NCBI GenBank assembly: GCA_963931865.1
Contig: OZ007509.1
Location: 5,968,882 to 6,032,881 of the forward strand
Length of the DNA stretch: 64,000 nucleotides
Direction of reading: 5' to 3'
Source: Axinella damicornis
Taxonomy: Eukaryota; Porifera; Demospongiae; Axinellida; Axinellidae
The notes beneath the pieces are model-generated. The model searched no databases and was not told where the DNA came from. It saw nothing but the letters and a program-made list of their open reading frames with translations. Below are positions 39,901-47,389 of this stretch, piece by piece; within the stretch, counting starts at the first letter, position 1, and the number at the start of each line of letters is the position of its first letter. The position numbers and the translations under genes were made by a program.

Positions 39901-42900
39901 GGAACATGAGAAAACATTGTTGAGTCAAGTGATGCGTTGTGTAACCCCACCAGTTTAAATGACACTTAGTCTCATACCTAGACCCCACCCCTCACGGGAA
40001 AGAGGGTCTGGCGACTTTGCGTAGAAACCTTGGTCTTCGTTAAGAAGTCACACCTTTTAGGCAGGAATTTCAGAGTGCCAATGAAATCATAGAGAATTCG
40101 ATTTTCTATAGCGAGAAGTTTTAGAAAACTCGAATTTCTCTTGCAATTACACATATTATTTCACGTGTAGGACTTCCAGTTCTGTCCGGTTTCAGGCGGT
40201 TAGCTGAACTATGAATATTAAATGAAGACCGAGAATGTTGCTGAAAGTCACCAGATGGTTATTCCGTAGGTTTCCGGCTGGTCACGAGACTACCGGAGAC
40301 CTGACCTGGCACGTTACAGCCATGCGTGGTGTGTGGTTTCTCTGCATGCACCATTACGCTTGTTTTCCTTATGAGATTAACAGCTAGCAAGCACTGTCTG
40401 ACAATGTGCTGATATGTGATTCCTATCGTAGTTTCTGCAACACATTATGGTGAACCACTTTGGTGGTCAACCACTAGCGTAAACATGCTAAATGGTGCGT
40501 CAGATGGAATGGACATCCCTCGCTCTAAATATGTCCAGGTGTGTGCATGATTCAATTTGTGAGATATGCGTGGCGAAACATTCCCTAGCTTCTCTCAGCC
40601 TGTTTGCAGATGGACTCAATTATCAATGCACAAACTACTACACAGAGATCAGCTGACAGTAGCATGCTAAATGGTGCATCAGATGGCCAGGAATGAACGC
40701 AATAATTATGGTGCATTTACTAATACGTAGGATAACTTGAGACACCCTTCTTTCTCCCCCCTCCAAGTGTACTTTATTGAGAGATAGTCAGCTAAAGATC
40801 ATGATAGTCGGGTAGGGATACATGAACGTTGACCTGTTATTCTGGAGTTGGTCTTGTGAAGTCCTGTTACAGTGACACGTTAAACTTAGCTGGCATCTGA
40901 ATCATTCCGAGGGAATGTGGAAGTGCATTTTCTTTGGTAGGAGTTAGCGTTGTGCCCCCCTCAAGTACTCTTTATACTTCCAAGCGGTAGGGCGCCATCT
41001 CCCCACCTATCTCTTCAATACATGTATATCTCCCTCCCTTCCTCCACTCCTCCTTCTTCCTCTCCTCCACTTTCATCCTGTCCATCCCTCCTACTTACCC
41101 TCCCACCTCCCCTCCTCTGCCTCCCACCTCCCCTCCATCTCTCTCACCTCCCCTCCATCTCTCCCACCTCCTCCATCGATCTCAACTCCCCACCATCCCG
41201 CCTACCTTCCCCTTCCTTCCATCCCTTCCACTCTCCATCCCCTCCCCCCCTTCATCCCCTCCCATCCATCCATCCCCTCCCAACTCCCCCTCATCCCCTC
41301 CCACCTCCTCTCCATCCCACCCACCTCCCCTCCCTCCCTTCCCCCCCCCCCCTTCCTCCTCCTACCTCCCCTGCATTCCCTCCCAACTCTCCTCCATCCC
41401 ACCTCCCCTTCCTCCCTCCCACTTCCCCTCCATCCTTTCCCTCCCCCACCTCCCCTCCATCCCCTCCCTCCCTTCCACCTCTCCTTCATCCCTCACACCT
41501 CCTTTCCCTCTCAAGGTTCCGAAATCAACGTACGTGAGACCTACCGAGGAGGAGAAGTTGACACGCACATTTGAATCCAACAGGAGGAAGGTTGAGGTCA
41601 GTCACCACGCACTACCTGATCTGCCCTGTAGCCCTACCTCACACACCTTTGACAGTCTATGTGCTGTGGAGTTGTGTTACAAGTATACACAAATGGAAGC
41701 TGACTGTTGGTGCAGCTGCGTTCTTGTCTTGCTAGCCCAAAGGCCTCCATCCTTTACTCGTAGGCAGTTTCAAAATGCACCTGGTATCGCTAGAGCAAGC
41801 ATGTTTGTAATCGGTGTGAGCAGCAAGCATGAAGAGTTGACTATATTTGGTGCTTCTCAACATGTTTACCAATAAGCCAGTTGCACGCAAGCGAAAGTAT
41901 TCACGGAATGTATGACGTCACATCCGGTTGCTCTATTGCAGCTACGTTAAGTATTGCAGTCAATGGCGAAATCGGTAGGTGGGTGTTTGAAATGTGCGCG
42001 TGATTAAAACTATGCCGATCAGACAACTTAAGTGACCGCGGCGATAAACAAGAGACCTGGACGGTCAAGACGGTGAGCGAAGTATGAGAATCGGTTGAAG
42101 TACGAACGAGAACAAAGCGGTCTTGCTACGTCTACAGCCCCCCTGCCTCCAGTGTTCAGGCTCTGTTCCTGCATAGCTAGATTATTATACTTCGAAGGTA
42201 TTAGCTATGGTTTCTGTGACGCTTACTGCCGCGGACATACCGGGAGCAGACCTGAGCGAGCTGTTGGTTCTCTTTTGGCATCGCTATCGGGAAAAGTGCC
42301 TGGAACAAGCTCGCGACTGCGACCTCAGCTGCCTGCCATCCATCCAAAACACGCTGAACCATCTCGGTCTCGTACCTGGATCGCTTTGAAATCGGTGGAA
42401 GAAGGCGCTCGGATCCTGGCTTGGGTTGTTGCCACAACACGTTACAGGTATGTCCAGCATACTGCGTTGTTCTCGTTCGTACTTCAACCGATTCTCACTC
42501 TTTGCACACCGTCTTTACCGCCAGGTTCCTTGTCAAACACCACAGTCACATGAACTGTGTAATCCGTATGGTTTTAGTCACGCGCAGGTTTCAAACCGCC
42601 CCCTGCCAATTTTGCCATTCACTGCAATGCTTAACGTGGCTATAAAAGAGCAACCGGATGTAACGTCACGTCAATCAAATTCCTTCGCTCTTGTGTGCAA
42701 CTGGCTTATTCAACTGCTGCATTACAGTCACCAAGTACGTATGTGCAGCTGGTTACCTGCCTGGTTGCTGGGACGGTAGTTATGAGTTGACTATTTTGGC
42801 ATTGCATTTGGTGGCTATGTCTTGCATAAGGCAACCATGGCCAGTGAGTGAGCTTGACCAGATCATCCACAATCTGCAGATGTGAACTATAGAATGTGTG

Positions 42901-43594
42901 TGAGTGAGTGAAGTGGGGGGGGGGATGATTGTATGTGTGCGCAGAATGAGCCTGTGATGTGAGGGGAAGTGTGTGACAGTGTGCGGAGAATGCGCCTTTG
43001 ATGTGGGGGGAAGTGTGTGACGGTGAGTCTGAGAGGGGGTGAGTGTGCTACCTGTCATCACCAAAGAGCAAAAAACCCATAACACCTTAAGCTCCAAGGT
43101 AGCCACACCGTTCTACCATCCCTTTCGAATAGTATCTCCATGTCAATTACTTGAGATCATTTATCTACCCCATTCCCTGTGCAAGCAATCACAATTGCTG
43201 TGAGGAGGTTGACCTGAGAGCAGGCCTAGTCACTTATATTTTGATGGTTCTTCTCCACTAGGAGGTGCTTCAGGAAGCTGACAAGCTGCAGTTTGCATGT
43301 GCCAGCACGGAGAAGTCAGAGAAGACAAAGGTAATTAAACATCACAACCCATCGGAGAGCAGTCATTTTTGAAGGGGTCATGCCTCCAAACCCCCTTACA
43401 AGGGCTTGCGATGTACACCATCTATAAGTCCTTCATTCAGTTCCACTTTCTGTTTCTGATCGCTCGAACATAAAATGATTGAAAACCTGGGGCTTAGGAA
43501 CAAAGCAGGTGTATTGACTGCGCAGTTCAGTGTGGTCTCTGATATCTATTCTGCAGGCAATTATGGAGCAAATTGTAGTAGAGAGGGAAGCCAG
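21358..43594 (+). CDS. CFAP99: CFAP99-like cilia/flagella-associated protein, twelve exons, 5' and 3' ends missing
   Basis: Twelve small exons chain with matching phases: 21358-21456, 23533-23607, 30191-30260, 34906-35000, 35247-35300, 35448-35506, 38331-38422, 39229-39287, 39441-39467, 41516-41596, 43262-43330 and 43557-43594. All have AG acceptors and GT donors. The predicted order includes VFAGCVRYKALIK, YYARDGKMCLRADSNVYYVL, AYLVMFRLEELGMGHFKRLV, FLSFLFDKKNLKGWIRDEWC, VPKSTYVRPTEEEKLTRTFE and AIMEQIVVEREA. From memory of the family, this arrangement (YAKDG/CLRAD, then FRLEELG, then FLxFLF...W) belongs to CFAP99, an axonemal protein of motile cilia. The fifth and sixth joins (WIRDE|WCRVYDQSFV) and the split codons at the exon 3/4 and 6/7 borders are strong evidence for the model. 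The start codon was not found and an exon may be missing between the first two. The next exon should follow 43594 in phase 2, but an N gap and bacterial DNA lie there. Introns are very long and full of repeats. Confidence 0.7.
21623..21979. mobile_element. 357-bp fold-back element, TAGCCTCG family
   Basis: The tips TAGCCTCGTTCCCAGA and TGGGAATGAGGCTA are mirrored, and inner words are paired (AGGGCCTGG-type; ATTTCCTCACATGA against CATGTGAGGAAA). Flanking bases (TTTGTCTCC / TCTGTCTGC) look like a decayed 9-bp duplication. It lies in a CFAP99 intron. Confidence 0.7.
22460..23021. mobile_element. 562-bp fold-back element with arms over 120 bp
   Basis: The left arm runs TAGCCTCATTCCCAGGCCGT ... 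GACCTTTGAACCCTTGTCAG ... AAAGTGGACACGGTT. The right arm repeats all of these inverted and in order. The centre holds no transposase. Confidence 0.8.
23650..24075 (+). repeat. 71-bp minisatellite, about 5.5 copies
   Basis: The word GGTCAGAACTACGATTGTGT recurs every 71 bp, followed by ATTGTAGAAATCCCTTATAC and a CAAGGCTGGAGACATAGTTA block. The array starts about 45 bp after the donor of the second CFAP99 exon. The last unit is shortened. Confidence 0.92.
24122..24200 (+). repeat. tRNA-derived SINE-like start
   Basis: TGGCTTAGTGGTAAGAGTG resembles a pol III A box and is followed by an anticodon-arm-like stretch and a degenerate B box. Similar A-box words (GTGGTTCAGTGG) occur at about 28,874 and 29,347. 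The evidence is weak. Confidence 0.35.
26507..26650 (+). repeat. CA-rich microsatellite cluster
   Basis: Several (CA)n runs are separated by TCAC and ATG words. Long His/Thr frames across it are translations of the repeat and not genes. Confidence 0.9.
27029..27210 (+). repeat. (CCCT)n array
   Basis: About 150 bp of near-perfect CCTC/CCCT tetramers follow a few CCTCTATCC variant units. The pyrimidine strand is the sense strand of the surrounding CFAP99 intron. The open frames it creates (Leu-Pro-Pro-Ser) are artefacts. Confidence 0.95.
27295..27825 (-). other. Unsupported 176-codon open frame within a CFAP99 intron
   Basis: The frame encodes 176 residues with mixed composition, including VSSFSSAVPLCMFIGLV, which could be a membrane segment. 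I recognise no family. It has no repeat bias, so it could be an intronic nested gene, an exon on the other strand or a chance frame. It is recorded because it is the longest non-repetitive unexplained frame between 21 and 43 kb. Confidence 0.2.
29205..29307. mobile_element. GC-rich 103-nt hairpin with flanking direct repeats
   Basis: The left arm (GCTAGCCCCTCTCCGCCCGG, CCGGTCAAGCGGG) is mirrored by the right arm around the loop AGTGCGGCTTCGCCGCGTG. TAGAGTAAAT occurs just outside both ends (near 29,191 and 29,309), as expected of a target duplication of about 10 bp. It is far more GC-rich than its surroundings. Confidence 0.75.
29594..29703. mobile_element. 110-bp fold-back element, TAGCCTCG family
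   Basis: The tips are TAGCCTCGTTTCCAGGCC and GGCCTGGGAACGAGGCTA. ATGACTTGTG lies directly left and again three bases beyond the right tip, which is a target duplication. Confidence 0.85.
30262..30437 (+). repeat. GTGAGT-rich tandem repeat starting at a splice donor
   Basis: Units of about 32 bp are made of GTGAGTGAGTGTAGTGTGAG and variants. The array begins within two bases of the donor of the third CFAP99 exon (30260|gtgaga). It therefore offers many copies of a consensus-like 5' splice site. Confidence 0.9.
30944..31058 (+). repeat. Tandem repeat, 19-20-bp unit
   Basis: ACTATTGTATGGCATTGAT alternates with TATTATTGTATGGCAGTGG for about six units. Confidence 0.88.
31958..32338. mobile_element. 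381-bp fold-back element with perfect 9-bp target duplication
   Basis: The tips are TAGCCTTGTTCCCAG and CTGGGTACGAGGCTA, and the arms contain AAGCGGGGAGGGCCTGGTAC mirrored at the right. The flanks are TACATTTCC at 31949-31957 and TACATTTCC at 32339-32347. Confidence 0.88.
33067..33446. mobile_element. 380-bp fold-back element with perfect 9-bp target duplication
   Basis: The tips are TAGCCTCGTACCCAGGCCC and GGGCCAGGGTATGAGGCA, and inner blocks such as GGGCCTGGTGACAC are mirrored. The flanks are TATGTGTCT at 33058-33066 and TATGTGTCT at 33447-33455. Confidence 0.88.
33690..33790. mobile_element. 101-bp fold-back element, TAGTCTTGG type
   Basis: The arm TAGTCTTGGCCCCAGACCCA, then AACCAACCCCAGC, is mirrored almost perfectly. 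A close relative with the same arm sequence is at 59407-59512, and one-arm forms lie near 30,460 and in the element at 60610. Confidence 0.8.
35349..35409 (+). repeat. (CA)n microsatellite, about 30 units
   Basis: This perfect dinucleotide run ends 38 bp before the acceptor of the sixth CFAP99 exon. Confidence 0.95.
35640..36210 (+). repeat. Diverged tandem repeat of about 165-175 bp
   Basis: Three to four units share CATGGTTTCATGGGTGGTTA, TTCATACTACG and AAGTGTACAGTTTGAAGTAC, then CATCCGTTGCTACA. The last unit was split by the small fold-back element at 36099. Confidence 0.75.
36099..36138. mobile_element. 40-bp minimal fold-back element, TAGCCTCG family
   Basis: TAGCCTCGTACCCAGGC and its mirror are separated by only TCTGCG. 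It is flanked by AAGTGCACC and AAGTGCACT, a 9-bp duplication with one mismatch. Confidence 0.88.
36947..36979 (+). repeat. Homopolymer of 33 C
   Basis: This uninterrupted C run lies in a CFAP99 intron. It can form G4 or i-motif structure, and its exact length in the assembly is unreliable. Confidence 0.95.
38439..38494. mobile_element. 56-bp fold-back element, TAGCCTCG family
   Basis: TAGCCTGTTCCCAGGCTC is mirrored at the right end (GAGCCTGGAATGAGGCTA). It lies 16 bp after the donor of the seventh CFAP99 exon. Confidence 0.75.
38948..39200 (+). repeat. (CCCT)n array ending at a splice acceptor
   Basis: About 240 bp of CCTC/CCCT tetramers end roughly 30 bp before the acceptor of the eighth CFAP99 exon. 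They take the place of an ordinary polypyrimidine tract. Confidence 0.95.
39967..40292. mobile_element. 326-bp element, copy A
   Basis: The tips are TAGTCTCATACCTAGACC and CACGAGACTA, and the inside includes GAATTCGATTTTCTATAGCG. A copy of exactly the same length lies in opposite orientation at 53551-53876 and shares most interior words (AGACCGAGAATGTTGCTGAA, ACTTCCAGTTCTGTC). This makes them one defined subfamily. Confidence 0.82.
41020..41515 (+). repeat. C-rich polypyrimidine tract leading into an acceptor
   Basis: Nearly 500 bp of CCTCCC/CATCCC words run directly into the acceptor (CTCTCAAG) of the tenth CFAP99 exon. Long Pro/Ser frames here are artefacts. Confidence 0.9.
41871..42710. 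mobile_element. 840-bp long-TIR DNA element in a CFAP99 intron
   Basis: The ends AATAAGCCAGTTGCAC and GTGCAACTGGCTTATT (right end) are exact mirrors. Inverted blocks continue inwards: ACATCCGGTTGCTC, TGCAGTCAATGGC, GCGTGATTAAAAC and GGTTGAAGTACGAACGAGAA. The arms are therefore about 200 bp each with indels. The central 300 bp has frames under 80 codons and no recognisable transposase, so it is non-autonomous or a solo fold-back. Its tips are unrelated to the TAGCCTCG family. Confidence 0.8.
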
Positions 43595-43830
43595 GTAAGT
43601 GTTGTCATGTGCTACCATACCCAACATTTGTTCCAGAGGAGGTTGGACACGGTCATGTGACCTACGTGCATAGGCGAATTTATATGGAAGTTTACTATAC
43701 TGAAGTGTGTTCTTGGTAGTCTTTACGAGTATCTCAACAAACTTGACATTATTCGAAAGTTCCAGTAGAGTAGATTCCAAATATGCTGTCAACCCCGTTC
43801 AACCACTGGGTCACTTAGGCTGTACAGCCT

Positions 43831-44030
43831 NNNNNNNNNNNNNNNNNNNNNNNNNNNNNNNNNNNNNNNNNNNNNNNNNNNNNNNNNNNNNNNNNNNNNN
43901 NNNNNNNNNNNNNNNNNNNNNNNNNNNNNNNNNNNNNNNNNNNNNNNNNNNNNNNNNNNNNNNNNNNNNNNNNNNNNNNNNNNNNNNNNNNNNNNNNNNN
44001 NNNNNNNNNNNNNNNNNNNNNNNNNNNNNN
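43831..44030. other. Assembly gap, 200 N
   Basis: The length of exactly 200 suggests a scaffold gap of arbitrary size. The left flank is host sequence just after a CFAP99 exon. The right flank is the inside of a bacterial cytochrome b gene. Any protein frame drawn through the N run is meaningless. Confidence 0.98.
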
Positions 44031-44802
44031 AAAAAGCAAACACAATCATGAACATCAATAATGCAAATCCATCTTTAATTACTATGTAAGGATGAAAAGG
44101 AACTGTATCCTTTGACGGTTTTTTAATATCTATACCAACAGGATTATTGTTACCAGGAACATGTAATGCCCAAATGTGTAAAACCACTAATCCCAGTATT
44201 AAAAAAGGTATCAAATAATGAAGCGTAAAAAATCTTGTTAAGGTAGGATTGTCTACAGAATATCCTCCCCACAACCAAGTCACTATACCTTCGCCAACTA
44301 ATGGGATTGCACTAAATAAGTTTGTTATCACAGTTGCACCCCAGAAACTCATTTGACCCCAAGGCAAAACATAACCCATGAAAGCTGCAGCCATCATCAA
44401 TAAATAAATAATTATTCCAATTATCCATATGATCTCTCTAGGAGATTTGTATGACCCATAAAACAATGATCTAAAAATATGAATATAAACTGCTAGGAAA
44501 AACATAGAAGCACCGTTTGCGTGAATATATCGAATTAACCAACCGTAGTTAACATCTCTCATTATATGCTCCACACTTTCGAATGCCATATCAGCGTGAG
44601 CGATATAGTGCATTGCTAAAGTTAATCCTGTAACAATTTGAGTTATTAAGCAAAAAGTTAATATTCCACCAAAGGTCCACCAATAATTCAAATTTTTTGG
44701 AGTCGGATAATCAGTTAGATGATTTGCTAAAGTTAATAATGGCAATCTATCATTAAACCATTTTCCAGCTTTTGATTTAGGTGTGTATTCGTGATCACTC
44801 AT
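44031..44802 (-). CDS. petB: Bacterial cytochrome b of the bc1 complex, C-terminus lost in the gap
   Basis: 257 residues from the start codon are present of a protein usually about 400-430 long. It is the quinol-oxidising membrane subunit of complex III. Heme ligands are visible at H94, H108, H195 and H209, with 14-residue spacing in both pairs as in proteobacteria and mitochondria. Hydrophobic helices A to D and motifs such as [20 protein letters not shown] and [14 protein letters not shown] are intact. The PEWY quinol-site motif and later helices fall in the N gap. The N-terminus ([15 protein letters not shown]) is of the alphaproteobacterial type and differs from animal mitochondrial cytochrome b. 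It follows the Rieske gene by five bases in an operon arrangement. The DNA is visibly more A+T-rich than the surrounding sequence. It is not a host gene unless transfer is proven. Confidence 0.93.
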
Positions 44803-44807
44803 ATAGT

Positions 44808-45302
44808 TTATCCAATTTTAATTGTGTTAGCGTTAACAAATTCATATTTTGGAATTTCCATGTTCCATGGCGCTGGGCCCTTTCTAATTCTTCCAGATGT
44901 ATCATAGTGTGAACCGTGACAAGGACAAAACCATCCATCATAATCTCCTTTATCATTTAAAGGAACACATCCAAGGTGAGTGCATACACCTAGCATTACT
45001 AACCATTCAGGATTTTTTGCTCTATCTTCATCTTTTTCTGGGTGTATTAAATCTTCCATTTTAACAGATCTTGCTTCAGCTATTTCCTCTTGAGTTCGTC
45101 TTCTTATAAAAACTGGTTTTCCTCTCCAAAGCACAGTAATTGTATTACCTGGTGTTAGAGAGCTAACATCGACTTCTGTACTTGCCAATGCTTTTACAGA
45201 TGCATCAGGATTCATTTGGTCTACAAGCGGCCAAACCACTGCAGCTGCTCCAACTGCTCCAACAGCATACGAAGCTGTAAATAAGAAATCTCTTCTTTCA
45301 GG
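44808..45302 (-). CDS. petA: Bacterial Rieske iron-sulfur subunit of the bc1 complex, extreme 5' end missing
   Basis: The 2Fe-2S ligands are in CTHLGC and CPCHGSHYD, with two Cys and two His as expected. A GTG at 45239 could be called a start, but the frame continues upstream with [20 protein letters not shown]. That is the twin-arginine signal and membrane anchor normal for this protein, so the true start lies beyond the bacterial segment. Codons upstream of about 45302 do not match the family and a TAA soon closes the frame; I place the bacterial/host junction near 45302. The downstream [18 protein letters not shown] block is typical of Alphaproteobacteria. In the cell this subunit passes electrons from quinol to cytochrome c1. 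petB follows directly on the same strand. Confidence 0.93.
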   Translation of the reverse strand, partial: PERRDFLFTASYAVGAVGAAAVVWPLVDQMNPDASVKALASTEVDVSSLTPGNTITVLWRGKPVFIRRRTQEEIAEARSVKMEDLIHPEKDEDRAKNPEWLVMLGVCTHLGCVPLNDKGDYDGWFCPCHGSHYDTSGRIRKGPAPWNMEIPKYEFVNANTIKIG

Positions 45303-46185
45303 ACTGGGAATGGTGTAAGGATGACAGCGGTGGTAGTTGCTGTACTTCAGCTGGCTGGGTTACACAACATTTCCTAATGGTAACAACACACTACAACTTC
45401 AGGAGTCCTTTCAATCAATACATTAAGATTTTAACGTGTGTGTGTGTGTGTGTGTGTGTCTGTGAGTGACGGAAGTGGGATGTTCGTGGGGCGGGACTAG
45501 ACTATAGTGACGCGCGACCTTCGTACTTTAATTTATTTACTGAACCTCGAACTCCGCGAAGAATGTTCGAGAACATTGGGCCCGGGCATGGGCTGCAATC
45601 GGGGAGCAGCAGTTGAAGCGGACGCAATCGGGCGAGCAGCAGTTGAAGCGGACGCAATTGGGGAGCAGCAGTCGAAGCGGACGCGATCGGGAGCAGCAGC
45701 TGAAGCGGGCGCAATCGGGGAGCACCAGCTGGACGCGAGACGGAGGCAAACGGGGAGCAGCAGTGGAAGCGGATGCCGCAATCGGGCCCGGGAGCAGCAG
45801 CTGAAGCGGACGCAAGCGGCGAGCAGCAGCTGAAGCGGACGCAAGCGGCGAGCAGCAGCTGAAGCGGACGCAATCGCGGAGAAGCAGCTCTTCAGAGAGC
45901 TATCCGGCGCCGGATTACGCACAGTAGGCGAGAAAGGGGGAAGTAGCTGAGCGAGCGAAGCGAGCTCAGCTACTTGTACAGATTACTGCTATTTCCTAAT
46001 TCCCCGTCAGTATTTTCCAAAATTCTTGCTATCATCCTCAGGTCATTCTCTTTGAACACACAACTACTCTCGGTATTCCAAATAGTTCCAATCTGATCAC
46101 AACACTTGCTGTGTTGAACACAGAGGGTTTTCAAGGTAGTCTTGTCGGCTACAAAGAACCATGTGGTCACTAGAACTAATAACCA
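45303..46185. other. Host sequence right of the bacterial segment
   Basis: It contains a (TG)n run at about 45,437 and a block (GGATGTTCGTGGGG, GGGACTAGAC) that also occurs near 15,925. This shows that host DNA resumes here without a gap. A 30-bp minisatellite fills 45.59-45.89 kb. No gene is supported. Confidence 0.6.
45590..45885 (+). repeat. Minisatellite, about 27-30-bp unit
   Basis: GAGCAGCAGTTGAAGCGGAC, then GCAATCGG, repeats about ten times with substitutions (GCTGAAGCGG variants). All three frames are open over much of it, so the predicted Ser/Ala-rich proteins on both strands are not evidence of coding. Confidence 0.9.
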
Positions 46186-46500
46186 GAAGATTAGAACTAC
46201 CTCAGAATGAGGTACACCAGGAGACTACACAAGCAGGTGTGTTCCCAGAAACTATTAACAGTGCATCGTTACTAGGCAAGTATGCTACAACTTCCAGGGT
46301 TGAACTTGCACAAGTAAGAGGAAGGTATGGTTTGACAAGGGGAGTTCCTCTATACGGCTCAAATAACAGCATTTGATCAAATTGACCCCATGGGAAAAAT
46401 ACCATACCGCCTGTACTGAAGTGGCCAGCAACCATTGCCAGATCCATCCCCGGCCTCCAGTGTAATTGATGCCTCTAGAGTGGCCAAGTGGGAAGTGAGG
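46186..46500 (+). repeat. Local duplication, copy A
   Basis: This stretch, beginning CTACCTCAGAATGAGGTACA, is repeated at 48431-48715. The first 190 bp are about 95% identical and contain an open frame (VFPETINSASL ... RVELAQVRGRYGLTRGVPLY). Substitutions between the copies change amino acids as often as not, which does not suggest selection on a protein. Confidence 0.8.
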
Positions 46501-46910
46501 TGTAATGCATGCACTAGGGTTTATTAGTGGCCAAATGGAAAATGAGGTGGACTCTATACAGGCCTCTAGGGAGAGTGCAATTAATGACCAATTGAATGGA
46601 AACAGCAAAGTGAGGTATAATTAGTGGTAGGGGGATTGTTAAATGGCCAAGTGGGAAGCGAGGTGTAATCCACTGGGGGGGGGGGGGGGGGGGGTTACTA
46701 TAATGGCCAAATGGGAAATGAGGTGCCATCTATGCCTCTAGAGAGATGGGTATTAATGGCCAAGTGGAAAGTGAAGCGTAATCCATGCCTCTGGGGGTTA
46801 TTAATGGCCAAGTGGGAAGTGAGGTGTATGTAATCCATGCCTCAAGAGAAATGCATGCTTATTAATGGCCAAGCAAGCACATGGACCATGACAGAAGTGT
46901 AATCCATGCC
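46430..46910 (+). repeat. Diverged tandem repeat of 40-70 bp
   Basis: TTAATGGCCAAGTGGGAAGT, then GAGGTGTAATCCATGCCTCT, recurs seven to eight times with variable spacing. A run of about 20 G (near 46,675) interrupts it. Confidence 0.8.
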
Positions 46911-46954
46911 AGATACTTCACAGCCTGTTTGCATTTGTCGTAGTTAAATAGAGG

Positions 46955-47386
46955 TTAAGGTTACGGGATACTCGTGCGCGCGCCGTGCGAGATGTATTGG
47001 GAAATGAATACTTAATTTCGCTAACCAAAAATCTCTGGTACAAAGAGCGTGAGCAACTTGATTCTGGCAGTGGAGATGCACTGTGACAAGGTGCAGGGCA
47101 TGATGGAAGCTTTTTTGATAGAATAATCCCTGGCAAATTTATCTGCTGTCTCACTCGAGAAAAACGGTAAATAAGGCTTTTTGGTGAACTGAACTGCTCG
47201 TTTTTGCACGGCTATACAGCGTATCGGTAAAAGCTTCCGTCATGTCCTGCACCTTGTGACAGCGCACCTCCACCGCCAGAATCAAGTTGCTCACGCTCTT
47301 TGTACCAGAGATTTTTGGTTAGCGAAATTAAGTATACGTTTCCCAATACATTTCGCAAGGCACGCGCACGAGTATCCCGTAACCTA
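46955..47386. mobile_element. TTAA-type long fold-back element, copy 2
   Basis: It has the same ends (GGTTACGGGATACTCGTGC, mirrored) and interior as the 13615 copy. TTAA is kept at the left, but the right flank has changed to TATG. The inner block around AGCTTTTTTGATAG is preserved. Confidence 0.82.
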
Positions 47387-47389
47387 TGT

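Noticed and set aside
42095..42553. 152-codon frame inside the 840-bp element as a transposase
   Set aside because: It overlaps the mirrored arms and has no catalytic DDE/D pattern or zinc finger that I can see.
43789..44802. A 337-residue cytochrome b frame running through the N gap into host sequence
   Set aside because: The codons in the gap are unknown and the last residues are host-derived. Only residues 1-257 are real.
44808..45239. GTG at 45239 as the Rieske start codon
   Set aside because: The frame continues upstream with a twin-arginine motif and membrane anchor typical of the family, so this GTG is internal.
44031..45302. Host mitochondrial DNA insertion (NUMT)
   Set aside because: Animal mitochondrial genomes do not encode the Rieske protein, and the cytochrome b N-terminus is bacterial in type.
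45502..45922. Several overlapping frames over 100 codons on both strands
   Set aside because: They are produced by a minisatellite of about 30 bp whose unit lacks stops. No motif or splice site supports a gene.
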